Notes: generated by a model not told the origin, from the sequence alone. 64,000 nucleotides of DNA from Protopterus annectens (GCF_019279795.1 NC_056745.1:1492996989-1493060988); one strand, 5' to 3'; shown: positions 44,584-56,510, counted from the stretch's first letter. Program-made: numbers and translations.

Positions 44584-47208
44584 TCAATCCATGGCACATA
44601 TAATTTTGTTGTCCAGGTTTTCTGTAAATTTTAGTTTTAATTTTATTATGCCTACTCTACCCTCTTGTGTTAAATCAAGGTAATTCACCTCCCTTCCTTT
44701 CTGAAGCCCATCAAAATGTATGTCAAACCTGTTGGTTTCAAGATCTTGTTCCACTTCATTATACCCTCCTTTACATATAAAAATTAAATCATCTGTGTAT
44801 CTGAAGTATTTTATTACATTCCTCCTAAAGAAGTCATGCCTATAGATGTAAAAATTTTCAAAAAATCCCATGAACAAGTTGGCATATGTGGAGCAAAAGC
44901 TGCTCCGTTGCTGTCCCACATTTTTGCTAGTAAAACATCCATCAAATTCAAAAATATTATTTTCAAGACAAAACAACATCAACTCCATAATATGATATGT
45001 ACATGGCGTGTTACCCAGCAAAAAACTCCATAGCCTCTAGCCTCTAAGCCAAACCTATGTTGAATGCTAGTATACAAACTACGTCTACAACAATGAAATA
45101 CATCCCTTGTCCCCATAACACTGTAGAATTTTTGTCCAAAAAATCAAAAGTCTCTCTAATATAAGATGGTAACTGCACAACTTGTCTAATCAAAAAATAG
45201 TGTAAAAAACAAGCAATATTATGGGTGGAGTAACCACAAGCAGAAACTATAGGTCGACCAGGCGGGGTTGTAAGACTTTTGTGAATTTTGGGTAGGCAAA
45301 ATAGTTTTGCCATAACACTATTCCTACTCTGAAACTTATGTTATATCCTCTAGAGTAAGCTAATGCCATCTCACCCCTGTATGTAATAGCTCATTATAAT
45401 TTTCCGTAGCTCGCTGGTAATCCTTTATTTGCACCTTCTTTTGCACATTTTTATTTGTGACATGGTGTTCACACATCATACGATACTGAGTATAGTGCAA
45501 AACCACAAGTTGTCCTCCCTTGTCAGCTGGTTTAAATACTAATTCACTGCTATTGCTCAAGTTTTTTAATGTTAGCCATTCATCCCAGTTCATGGTATAC
45601 TTCACATCACTTTTATAAAAGGCATGACATTCTTTTTCCACCACATAATCTAAAACATTATGCAATTGTATTATTTTTTCACATCTGAATGGTGGTAGAA
45701 AGTTACTTTTACACATCACTGCAGTAGTATCAAACCTCCGTTATGCATTTACCACATCATTTGTTTCAATATCAGAATTGCAAGAGAAAAAAACTTTCCA
45801 TGCTGCTGTTTAAGTCATCCATAACAAAATCCTGCACATTACTTTGATTATTAAAAAAATCTTTCAAATGTAACTTACGAATGAACTTAAATATTTCCCC
45901 TTTGAATTCATGTACCCTAGGTAGAGCCGTTGGAAAAAAATTAAGGCCCTTATTCAGAACAAATCACTCCAAATCAATAGTAATACATTCAGATAAATTA
46001 ACAACATACTGAAAATCACTTAGAGATGCATTACTTTCACATTCCAGTACATTATGTCCATGTTGAGAATTAGTAAAGCATACATTATCTATATGTCCCA
46101 GTATATTAAGTCCATTTAGCTCTTTTATTGTTAGAGTAGTTATAAGAGAACCCCCAGTGAGGTTCTTGCCAGGCCCATTTCCTGCTTCCCTGTTGTTGAC
46201 CTTGTCCACAAAAGTTCTTATGCAGGTACTCTGGATTATAACCCCTGGGCAAACATGGATAATCTCCCCTATCTTCCCCTTAGGCTTCTGTTGATGAGGC
46301 TGCACTCTCCCCTGAGGTATAATGTCCTGTTTGAGTTTCAGAAGCCCCAGGTGCACCTTGGAGTCTTACCTGCTGGCGTTTATTATTTGAACCTGAAGAA
46401 AGAATTAATGCTCTTTTGTGCTCATAATCACACACATCTCTCACCAGTTTTGTTTTATTTCTGTCTACAAGTTCTTTTTGATGATCAATTTATTATTGAT
46501 CTCCTGCAGATACACCAAAAAATGTTCTTGGCTTGTCTTATTCATGATGTCAAAACAAATCTTTTTAATTTCTTTCTTCAGTTTAGAGCTTTTTAAAGTG
46601 TCTCGCTCTACGAGAATGCTAACCCATTCAGCGCTACACCTGTGCGCTGCTGCCACCCAGTTGTCGTGGAAGAGTTAATCATCCTCACAACTCAAATCAA
46701 AAGGAGTTGAAGGATATTTCACTGCCCTCAGCCCTGTAGGCATACTGTCCAATTCTTGGTGTCTGCGGAGACTCCGTAGATTAAAGAAAATGGCCTTTTC
46801 TTTAAAAGTAAGTTTCTCTACCTGGTCAAAAAGCTCCTGAAGGTCGGGAGCCACAAATGTATTAGTTCTTTTGCCTATTGACAAGAATGGATTGGAGCAT
46901 CACTTCCATCTATTCTCTTCCCATTTTGATAGCACATTCATCAGGGAGTCATTCTGAATCACCATACCTTCAATGGAACCAGCTGCTACATGCATGCCTT
47001 CAGTATCCTTCGACTGGGCAGAACACAGAAAACTGTCCATGGTTCTTTGTGAAGTTTCCATGTCTGTCTCATGGAACAGACGAGGCAGTTTACTAAAAGA
47101 ATCACTGGCCATAGATGTGAAAGACCACACACCAACAAACTGTTCTTGAAACCACAGAATGCTGTACCAGTGATGAAAACTGCCAAATGTACACAAAACA
47201 CAAGACAT
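44584..47208 (-). pseudogene. Penelope-like element ORF (N-terminal and RT), decayed
   Basis: Read downwards from about 47208. The N-terminal part carries LQELFDQVEKLTFKEKAIFF and ELDSMPTGLRAVKYPSTPF (about 46850-46690), the latter like the conserved IP-x-GLR block before PLE reverse transcriptases. RT follows: LVFKPADKGGQLVVLHY (about 45545-45500), MAKLFCLPKIHKSLTTPPGR then PIVSACGY (45313-45240), LPSYIRETFDFLDK, MYFIVVDVV (first Asp, about 45095), SFCSTYANLFMGFFE (about 44890-44850) and the catalytic FRYTDDLIFICKGG box (about 44800-44770), then KEGREVNYLDL. Stops and shifts are numerous between 45360 and 44900. Homology ends near 44584, before the GIY-YIG domain, so this copy is 3'-truncated. 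Confidence 0.82.
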
Positions 47209-47345
47209 TAATTAAAACAAGAAAATTCAGATTCTTCTTGCGTCTTGGCTTACCAAAAGGCCTTTACAAAGTATAACATTCTTTACACATCTCCACCTTT
47301 TATACACATGTTAAATTAATTGAACAATTATCCACTTTAAAAAGT
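47209..47345. other. Spacer between two PLE copies
   Basis: AT-rich sequence separating the GIY-YIG end of the upstream PLE from the N-terminus of the next one in the same orientation. By position it could be a pseudo-LTR, but no hammerhead core is recognisable. Confidence 0.35.
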
Positions 47346-47572
47346 AAATTGAAAAAGTAACTTCTTTTAAAGATACTATACATACAATATTTCCAAGAGA
47401 ACTCTCTGTTGAGCCCCCTTGGATGTAATGTACCATATTTCAAAATAAAAACAGCTTCTTTTTTCCTTAAAATATTCTTGATAGCATCTGTTGTGCAGTC
47501 TGTGCAGTTACTAAGACATGATTCAAGGCAGCTGAGAGCATCCTGACCATGCAAGGCTACAATGCCTTCCAC
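47346..47572 (-). pseudogene. PLE GIY-YIG domain, C-terminal half
   Basis: On the minus strand: GIVALHGQDALSCLESCLSN, KNILRKKEAVFILKYGTLHP and RGLNREFSWKYCM. The E-x-x-(W/F)I-x-x-x-GTL-x-P-x-GLN pattern is the end of the PLE GIY-YIG endonuclease with its catalytic Glu. The matching N-terminal half lies at 49309-49470, on the other side of LINE copy E. Confidence 0.75.
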
Positions 47573-49308
47573 ATATTCAGATCACAAAATGAGCATGTAG
47601 GAACCAAAGGTGGAAGTGTATCTATCTTCATTAAAACCAAATACACTGAGACTGGTCAAACAGCATGACTCTGTCGAACTACTCCATGTCCAATTAACTA
47701 TTGGGAGAGTACCATACCCCACATCATTGCTAGCTGTAGACCCCCCATCATGAACCAGGATAAGCAGACCACCTACCTCAGTTTAGTGGAATCCCTCGAC
47801 ATACAGCTAAACACCTCACTCATGGGAGGTTTCAACTATCCTATAGACTGCAAGCAAAAACACACTATCCCAGAGGTTCCTGGACTTAAACATAAATGCT
47901 CTGGAACAGATACTCTGCACTCCCACTAGGGGCTGTAATGTTCTGGACATAGTACTCACCAACAGTGGGGGGGTGGGTGTCAGTGTACTTCCGCATGCGT
48001 GATGCCTTCCCTGTTTAGGTTGGACCACATATCAGTCTCGTATGAAGTAACTACTAGAACTGACACCCTCACAGAAACAAAAATTATAAATAACTTTACC
48101 AAAGCTAAATACAACCTACTAAACCAATGGTATAAAAAGCTTCATACCACCCACAATCACAGGCATCAATGATCAGTATGCAGAAGTATAAGGAAATGCC
48201 CTGTACAAACATTTAAGTGACTGCATAAACTCTCCTGTACCTAATCGTATCATAACCAGGTCTTCCAGTAAAAACAAGCCACAGTGGAGGACTTCAAATA
48301 TAAATAGACTATATAACAAGAGGACTATCACTTTGCAGCAGAAGAGTTCCCTCCTAAGCCTAAACAAGAAAATAAAAAATCTTGTAATGTCTTTTAAAGC
48401 AAATTATGAAACTAAAATCACATCCCTAGCCAAGGATAATCATAAGGTATGTTTAACTACATCTGTAGTCTAAAAGGGAATGCCCAGCTATGTGCCGAAC
48501 TGGTTATACATGGAATCACTCATAGTACACATGGAAGATATCACTAACCTGCCCAAACTTCACACCTCTATCCTCACCTACCATTACCCAAAGCATACCT
48601 GACACCAGCCCTGTGCCTAGCATCTGTAGAGAACAGGTCATCTCTGCACTTGCCAAGGCCAAAAACACAGCCTCAGTGGGAGCAGTTAATATCCGAGGCT
48701 CTTAACTAAACAATCTAAAACAAGACTTCGTGGACTCACTTGGTGTTCTGTTTAATCATAGCTTGAGAACTGGCTATGTTCCTGCAGTATGGAGAACAGC
48801 AACAGTAATCCCCCCTGCACAAAGGGGGGAGGGGGGCATCAACTGACCCTGAGAGCTACAAGTCTAACCAGCCTCATCCGCAAGGCCATGGAAATAATTA
48901 TCCTGGACCTTATCAGCAAGGACATAGGTGACTGCCAAACACTGGACCCAACCTAGTTTGGCGTCATTATGTGTAGATCACACTTACACCTGGTGGACTT
49001 CTTTGAAAATGTCACCAAAGCTGTGGATGAAGATAAGACAATGCACATGGCCTATCTTCACCTTGCCACAAGGTTTTCAATATAATTCCCCCATTCTGGC
49101 ATCCTTGAGAAACTCTCCCAGATAGGGATTAAACCCGTATGTTACTAGATGGGTAGCAAGTTGACTTACCAATAGAACACACAGCAGAGGCACAGCAAAC
49201 TAATGGGTATAGTATTTCATCCTAAGGGGTGGTGAAAGCCACACACACTCTGGCTAGGCTTGTGGATGCCCTGGGGCAGATAGCCTAGCATGAACCTATG
49301 AACCTATT
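47573..49308 (+). mobile_element. CR1/L2-type LINE copy E, truncated and internally deleted
   Basis: Starts inside the endonuclease (HIFRSQNEHVGTKGGSVSIF, about 47573-47635), continues ASCRPPIM, LMGGFNYPID (47822-47850) and VRLDHISVSYEV-like residues. The RT start follows (NTASVGAVNIRG, VIPPAQRG, TSLIRKAME, LDPTFGVIM-type). Just after a TRWVAS(stop)LTNRTH segment (about 49150-49180) the sequence jumps to the 3' end: GGGTATAGTATTTCATCC, GGGGTGGTGAAAGCCACA, GGCTAGGCTTGTGGATGCCC and TATGAACCTATGAACCTAT. More diverged than copies A and B; deleted for the catalytic FADD box. Confidence 0.85.
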
Positions 49309-49470
49309 ACCCCTCCTAATGTCACTCAAATGTTCCAAAATATGCACCTTAACCTTCCTACTTGTTTGACCAATGTACCAAACAGGTGTGCTACAATCAC
49401 ACCCCAAAATGTACACTACACCAGAAGACATACAATCAAACCTTTCAAATGGAGATATGGTAGTGTATGA
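49309..49470 (-). pseudogene. PLE GIY-YIG domain, N-terminal half
   Basis: On the minus strand: GVVYILGCDCSTPVWYIGQT (GIY...YIG equivalents), then SRKVKVHILEHLSDIRRG with the conserved Arg/His region. The frame runs directly into the 3' end of LINE copy E. The continuation of the domain is at 47572 downwards. Confidence 0.82.
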
Positions 49471-49700
49471 AGACATATAATCAAACCTTTCAAATGTAAT
49501 ATGGAGAGCCCAGTAGCTACTCATTTTGTTAACATGCACAATGGCAAAAGTGAGGGTTTTGTATTTAGTGTACTTGCTAGTCCCCATTTCTACACAAGTA
49601 ATTTTAAAACTGCACTGAATAGGTTAGAGCAGAGGATGATTTTAGGGTATCACATATTATTTCCTGTTGGGATGAACTTGGATAGTGGGTGAAATTCATT
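49471..49700 (+). pseudogene. PLE GIY-YIG C-terminal fragment, opposite orientation
   Basis: On the plus strand: SPVATHFVNMHNGKSEGFVF, then LNRLEQRMILGYHILFPVGM and NLDSG, the H-x-x-x-H and E-Q-R-x-I...P-x-GMN end of a PLE endonuclease. It abuts the minus-strand N-terminal half. A direct repeat, GAAGACATACAATCAAACC and GAAGACATATAATCAAACC (about 49423 and 49468), lies at the junction. Confidence 0.75.
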
Positions 49701-49985
49701 AGCGTTTTGCAATTTTTGAATCTTACTGCAATTTGAGTGTATTTAAATTAAATCATATTTTCTGAGTGTGTTTATTAGTATTAATGTTATATGCAAAAAT
49801 TGTGAAAATCAAAATGACATGAATCATTTATATTATATTATATTATATTATATTGTAATATTAGGGATCACATTTAGTATTAACTATTTTGATAAAGAAA
49901 ATGAACATTTAAAGTTTGTATATGTCACAGAGTTGATAGGGTTAAAATATTTGATGAACTGATTGGACAGATGGATTAAAGCTGC
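49701..49985. other. AT-rich spacer with a (TATAT)n-type run
   Basis: TATATTATATTATATTATAT at about 49832-49855; nothing else recognised. Confidence 0.5.
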
Positions 49986-51957
49986 TTCTCTTTGTCTCAC
50001 GCTCTGACTGCTTCATTTTGGTGTATTTCTGTAGTTGCTCCCCCTTTGTGGAGAGGGATGACTGTAGCAGTGTGCCATTCTGAAGGGACATAGCCTGAGG
50101 TGAGGCTGTGATTGAACAGGGCACACGGGTGTGTGGTGCCAGTTCACTTTGTAGTTCATGTAGAACACAGCCAGGGATATTGTCGGATCCCATGGAAGCT
50201 GTATTCTTGGCCTTGGACAATGCAGCTTTAACTTGTGCTGCAGTAATGCTGGGTGCCTGACATTCTTCCGGTATTGTGATTGATCCTTTAGGGGGAGAGA
50301 AGGGTAAAGTTGGCAGTGAATCATTTAGCCAGTATGTTGGCAATATCTGTTGGCTCAGTATAGGAGGTACCATTGTGCAGTAACTCAGAGCAAATCTGGG
50401 TATTGTTGTGGAGATTCTTGATATAACTATAGAAGGCTTTATGATTGTTTTTAGTATCTGCCATGATTCTGCCCTCATAGCTGACTTTAGAGGTTTTGAT
50501 GAGGGATCTCACCTTTTTGTTGAGGCTAATAAGGGAATTTCTCCAGTCTTGGGACTTCACCTTTATTCTGCAACAGTTGCTTCCTTCTGTTGTAGAGTTT
50601 AATGGCAGGGAACCACCAGATTTGCTTCTTTTTTTTTCGGAGGAGAGCATCTTGGTTCTGTTTGGTGTGGCTAGTTCCATGTATTTATGCACGTGTTCAT
50701 ACAGTGCATTGGTGTATGATTTGGCAGTCAAGCACCTATTTTCCATTTGCATGGATGCTGTGAAGTTAGCCACCTCTATTTTTAGGAGCCCAAAGTCAGC
50801 TTTGGAGAAGTTTTTCAGGGTGGTTACCTTTGCTGGTGGTGTGGGTGAGATGTGGATTTCAATAGTTTGTGGTCGGATCTAACCAGGGAGGAATTGACTA
50901 TTGGTGTTGAGCAACTGTTACCCATGTTAGTAGTAATCAGGTCAAGGATGTTGCTTCCTCTAGTGGGGGTAAGAATGAGCTGGTCCAGCTCATTGGAATT
51001 AAAGAATTCCAGGAAGCACTGGGCAACTGTATTGGTGCATGAGTAGTTTTTCCATTTGATGGCGCGTTAGTTGAAGTCACCCAGTATGAGAGTGTTGGAC
51101 CCCAATAGTTTCCAGTGTGCTTATAATCGTGGAATGAGATTCTTGGGACATGATTGTGGACCTGTATCAGGCTACGACCTGAATCGCTGTCTTACCCAGT
51201 GTTAGTTATACCTGAAGTATCTCAGATGCATTATGCTGGGCTACTAGTTTGGAGGTGTGCACATCCTTTATGAATATGGAAACGCCACTGCCTTTGGAGC
51301 TTCAGTCCATTTTCCACAGCTGAAAGGTGTGGAATGAGTTATATCTGGTAGCGCAGGGGTGCTTTCTGCTACTTTAAACTAGATCTACATTACAGCACAA
51401 ATGTCGATGTTCTCCATTTTGATGAGTGCTTCGAGTGAGTGCATCCTGAGATTTAGACTTGTAGCATTGAGCAGCATGACCCTCCGATTGTATTTATTTA
51501 TAGCTGTTATTGTGGTAATTTGGTCTTTGGAACACCTCCTAAAAAAGCCACTATAGGTGTGGCAAGAGCCTTAGCCAGCATCCGGAAACCTAGTGGTGAC
51601 AATGCAAGCCATCTCTGGCAAAGCATAGAGGTCTGTCAGTCATGTCATCCCAAGCAAGACTGATACTGGATCCCCTTAGGATGACACCAGAAACTTATCC
51701 AGTTGTTGAAGTCAATCATTTTATGCTTGTACTGTGGTATCATTCTGGGTGATGGTAGCATGTTACTCAGGGCTAGGATCATACCTGCCTGGGCCACATA
51801 ATCGGAGAGCTCCTCCATGTTTATCTTCATGTAGTCCAGGGAGGTGTGTCTCCGGTCATTCACACCCACATGTACAATGACAGAGTCATACTTGTACTTG
51901 TGGAGTGACCTGAGTGCGTGTGTTATGTGTTGGATTCTGGCACCTAACAGCTGACTG

Positions 51958-52629
51958 ATGTTCTTCGTGTTTCACTATTGCAGTCATTACATTTAGGTAA
52001 TCTCCAGCGAACTGGCGACTGGCTTAGGAGAAGCTTCTTTATCGGTTTTGGATCTCAACTGCCTTTCTCTGTCCTTTTCTTTGTGTTTTTTATGTACTCC
52101 AGTAGTCAGATTTGCTATCCGACGACATTTCTGGGTAATTAAATCTGTTTACAAAAAGCAAAAATATACCGATGCTTTAGTGCGTTGGTTAAGTGTAGCA
52201 CAAAACCGACAGCCAGACACGTTGTGATCAGGGCCTAGACAAGGAATACAGTATAAATGGAAATCCTTATGAGGTATTTGCTTCCCACAAGTAATACAAT
52301 TAACTTTTTCTGACATCGGTAAAAAGCAAGAAAAAAGTTTCCCCAACAGGGTGCTTAGCTTTAGTGAAGACTTCGGTATGAAACTCAAACTTGAATTTTT
52401 CAGTAGTTGGCCGACCTGCACTTGCGAAAATACTTCTGCTTCGGGCACCGCGCGGCAAGAAAAACTAAAGAAAATGGCGTCAGCTGCATGTTTTATACCC
52501 CTGACGACCCAAGACTTTGGAATTCAGGCCGACTGAGGGCAACCTGCCAGCAGATTACCCAAATGTAATTACTTCAACAGTGAATACACTCGAACTTCTA
52601 CATTTATGGTAAGTGTACACAACTGTACT
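51958..52629 (+). mobile_element. 672-bp non-autonomous DIRS derivative with inverted interior
   Basis: The plus-strand left end ATGTTCTTCGTGTTTCAC and right end CTACATTTATGGTAAGTGTA, ACTGTACT correspond to the left and right outer ends of DIRS copy A. The interior is on the minus strand. Its gag start (MSEKVNCITCGKQIPHKD, CLGPDHNVSGCRFC, 52316 down to about 52180) is preceded by the inner terminal-repeat sequence. The basic segment of gag follows in another frame toward 52080. No pol or recombinase, so it must have depended on other copies. It sits in ORF1 of LINE copy D. Confidence 0.8.
52149..52316 (-). pseudogene. DIRS gag N-terminal remnant
   Basis: MSEKVNCITCGKQIPHKDFH and the CIPCLGPDHNVSGCRFC zinc-finger-like block align with the gag start of DIRS copy A (3821-3950). 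Here it is in minus orientation and ends in ALNQRTKAS, with a stop at 52149. An upstream in-frame Met at 52448 lies in the former terminal repeat. Confidence 0.82.
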
Positions 52630-53130
52630 TTATCTTCTCCTTATTCAACCTAGTGAGTGGGACATCAGTGTGCCTCACTATCAAGTCAACTATGATTAGT
52701 GTATTGGGCAAGCTGTTTTGCATTAGGGGCTTAGGTTGAGGGGCACACTGTGTAGGTGAGCTATATGTCTTGTAATTTGTGCTGTGTTGTGGTGGTCAAG
52801 TGCATTTCTGATTTGGAGGTCTCTATTTGGGTAGATTTCTATTGAGAGCCTCCACAGAGGTGGGTGTGTGTTTTTCTTTTTGCGAGAGCTGTGATGGTGG
52901 GTGTTCTGGAGGGCTGTGTTCCATGTGCTGTTGTGCAGTTATTGACCTTCTCTTGACCATCTATTCCGGTCTTGGCTGGAAAGTGCATGTCTTCCAGTTT
53001 GGATATGTAAGTGCATCTCTCACAAGTCTGAGTGTTGGGAGGAAAGAGGAGAAGGTTGTTTGTGTACATGAGCCAGTTGCTGCACTGCCTCGGAATGCCC
53101 AAGTTCACTAGGTTAATAGGAGTGGTATAT

Positions 53131-53424
53131 ATGGTTTTGTTAGGCAAATGTTTTACATTTTTGTTCTGCACCTCCACTCAGTGTACTAACCAAAGCATGC
53201 TAAATGCATTTGCTACTGTAGTCCCAAAAACGCATCTTATTTTATTGTATAGCAGTTATTGTTGCTTCAGCACCTGTAGTCATTAGATTTTTTGGGCCTT
53301 TGGATACTTGTTTCGTTAATAATTCTAACCTTGTGCTTTGCTTTTATTGAGAGAAGACAAGCTTATTTAACAGAAACATTTGTTTCAGAGGAGTGTTGCT
53401 TTGGGGATTTTTTAATGTAGGCTG
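53131..53424. other. Short intronic stretch
   Basis: Between LINE copy D and DIRS copy B; no features seen. Confidence 0.5.
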
Positions 53425-55581
53425 ATGTTCTTCATCTCACATTGCTGCAGTCATAACCTGTGGGTAGTCCGCTGTCCTCGCAGATCTGATGTCAGTATGC
53501 CGTGGTACTATATCCTCAGTCTTTGGGAATATTTTGTCTTTTCTTGCCTCAGTTATATCCGGATGTCAGAAAAAGTGAATAATTGTATTTAGATACCTCA
53601 TAGGGATTACCACTCTCTTTGTATTCCTTGCTTGGGGCCTGAGCACAAGGAAAATCATTAAGGTTTCAGCTGAGTCTCAGGGGAGCCTTTAATTTTGCAG
53701 GATGTAGTCGGGTCAGGCTGAGGGGCCTCTCAGGTCTCTGTAGTCCGCATAAGGTGGTTAGGCCTTCTACTTCTGTCTCTAAGGTACCTTCCAAGGTCAG
53801 GCCTGGTTTGTCTTCCTCTGGTGTCAGCCCAAGTTCTGCAGGTTCTGTACCTAAAAAACATATGCTAAAATGGCAGAGGATTTGATTACCTTAATCAGGG
53901 GTTCTATGCCCCCTCCAGATAAGAGGCCTAGGGTGGAGCCAGAGGTGGAAGGATTGGAGCATTCCTCAGATTACTCAGAGTCTTCGACTGAAGACATTCA
54001 GGATTTTCCTCCTTATTCTGATTCAGATGCAGAGGATTCTAGTCCTTCTGCTTCCGCATTTTAAGTGGGAAGGTCAGGATTTCTCAGACTCTCGAAAGAG
54101 ACTTAGGGAATTTTTGTTTTTACCACAACATAGGCCCTTGGTTATACCCCCTGTTTTGGATGTTGTTCAGGATGTTTTCTTAATCCTGATTCTTTGCCTC
54201 CTCAGGTATTATAGAGTGCCAGAGGCTCATAAATATTTGTATAAGAGCCCAAGAGCTGACCCGAAACTATTAAAGAATCCAGTTCCTATGGATTCTTCCA
54301 CTCTAGCAATGAGGGCTTTGAATTGCCAGTTTCATATGCTGAAGTACCAGAATTTTCTCCTCAGTCAGTTAAAATCTAAGGTAGATGGTGTAAGGAATTG
54401 CAGGATTTAGTTCATGCCTCTGATCAGGTGGGAAAGCATTCTTTGCAGTGTGGTTTTGATGCTCTTCAGGCTTCTTCCAGGGTGGCTGCCATTGCAGAGC
54501 TCATGCTCAGGGTTCTTTAGTTCCCTGCACAATCTTCAGGTGAGGGCAGGTCCTGTCTGGCAGCTCCTCTGGGAGGAAAGTTGGCACTTTTCAAGCAAAA
54601 TTGGCTTTTAGTCACCCAGGACAAATGGGTGTTGGACATTATAGACCGAGGCTACAAGTTTTATTTTCACACCTGCCTCCTTTCAAAGGCATGCCAGATG
54701 TTCCTCCTCAGCAAAAGTTGGAGGGTCACAAACAGATTTCTTTACTTTTAAAAAATTCTGGACTTGTCTATTCTCAACACATACCTGGACATTCCCAAAT
54801 TCAAGATGTTAACTTTGCAACAGCTTCTGCCTCTGCTAGGCAAAGATCACTGGATGGTATCAGGCCCAGTTACAGGAGGTTTTTTCATTATCAGTTCTCT
54901 GCATGTATGTTATGACAGTGTTAAACAAAGTCCAGTCTAGTACCCTCTCAGGACATGTGCTTTCTGGGTGTGAGACTGAACACAGCCTCTCAGATGACAA
55001 ACAAAGAAATCTTGCCCTTTACTTCCTCCAGGCACAGTCCTTCAGCTTGTATTCTGGTACTTGATATCTCAAAAGCGTATGGACTCAACACTGCCACGAT
55101 TTGGACACTGTCATTCAGATAATACCTTGCATCCAAAGGAATTCTTGTGGTGGGCTCAGGAATGTCACAGATGCCTCAGACATGGCTTGGGGAGCACACT
55201 TCAATGGGAAATGGGTTCAAGACACGTGGCCTCCCAGACTACAACATTTGCATATCAACATGAAGGAGATGTTAGCAGTCCAATTTGCCCTGATGGCCTT
55301 CAAGGATCTACTTCAACCAGGACAGGTGTTGATTCAAACAGACAACACAACAGTCATGTGGTACATCAACAAGCATCTTTGCAGACAAGCTATGATTTTG
55401 TGGGAAACTGCTCTCAGTTTGCACCTTAGCAGATGTTTTGAGCAGGCAGATGGTGGATCCCAAAGTGGATGCTTTATCATTCAGTTGGAACAACCTCTGC
55501 TGAGGAGTTTAGTGCCATCAGTTCCACACCTTCTGTCCCAGGCAAGCAATCATTCTCAACAAGTTTTGAATGTCATTTTGG
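53425..55581 (+). mobile_element. DIRS copy B, 3'-truncated with many internal deletions
   Basis: The left end ATGTTCTTCATCTCACATTG is intact and is followed by a shortened terminal repeat (GGGTAGTCCGCTGTCCTCG, ATATCCTCAGTC). Then come gag pieces (MSEKVNN at about 53563; MAEDLITLIRGSMPPPDKRP at 53870; FKWEGQDFSDSRKRLREF at about 54060; MLKYQNFLLSQLKSKVD), RT pieces (54590-54990, without the YLDD box) and RNase H pieces (TDASDMAWGAHFNGKWVQDT at about 55170, LIQTDNTTVMWYINK at about 55330). It ends in the first recombinase codons (LNVILVP). No right terminal repeat follows. Retained parts resemble copy A closely. Confidence 0.88.
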
Positions 55582-56453
55582 TTCCTTGATCTCTTCCTAC
55601 TGGATGGAGGGTAACTATGGATGACTGAAGTCGCATTACACAAGCGACAGTAGAAATCTGCTGCAAGTAGATCTTGTCTGCTTAAGTTTGTGAACTGTGC
55701 TGTGAAGATCCACACTTTTTACGTATTTATACAGGGTTTCATTTTTTCTTGGTTTCCTGTCACTACTGCTGGAAACTTAATTTTATATATTATCTATTTG
55801 CTGACCATGTAAGCCCCTTCAGTGGTGACCTTGGAGTATTTGCTGGTCACGGAACTGGCACTGTCACACAGCCAAATGAAGGTAGAAGGAATCAAACCCT
55901 GTACCCTGGACACACAAAGCAGTTCATTAACAACTCGGAGCTTTAGCCTTCTGCACCGTCTGTCCGACTAAAGGCAAGACCCTCTCCATCAGTAAATAAA
56001 CCCTGGTGTTTTCAGTTGGGAGGTGGGGGATACTCGCCACTTTATCACCTTACTAACAAAAATTACACTTCATCTCCTTCAGGCTGATGACACACAGTTA
56101 GGACTTGTGTAGTGTTACAGTGGGGAAGAACAGGCTGAGGCAACCAAACTGCTTTGCTACATATTTTAAATTATTTGTATTTAGCTTTGTATTATGATCT
56201 TAAATGTGTGATGATTTTTTATTAGCACTCAAGGGCATGTAGACCATTATCAAACCTCTCTTTGCTGCATTCTTTTTTAGAAATTAAAATTATCTTCAAA
56301 ATTAAGTTTTTTGACTTCAGCATCAGGGAATTTGTGCTTAGGCAATATTTTTTTTTGTGTGGAATGCAAAAAAAGAATCAGTTTTCTACTTTTGTAAGAT
56401 GGCAACTGAAGATGGATTTAGGGAATAATACCTGAATATGCAAGTGCATACAC

Positions 56454-56510
<57 letters not shown>

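Larger units (their letters stand above)
49986..53130 (-). mobile_element. CR1/L2-type LINE copy D, 3'-truncated, carrying a DIRS derivative
   Basis: Read downwards. ORF1 starts near 53110 (INLVNLGIPRQCSNWLMYTN, CERCTYISKLED), is interrupted by the DIRS derivative at 51958-52629, and resumes with SRLLGARIQHITHALRSLHK-like residues and HVGVNDRRHTSLDYMKINME (about 51890-51830), then DGLHCHH-type decay of the end. ORF2 follows: endonuclease with LGDFN and SDHKL remnants (51090-50870), linker FTASMQMENRCLTAKSYTNA, FYSYIKNLHNNTQICSELLH, and the RT start TASMGSDNIPGCVLHELQSE (about 50200). Homology stops at about 50030 with no 3' tail, so the copy was broken or deleted there. Confidence 0.85.
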
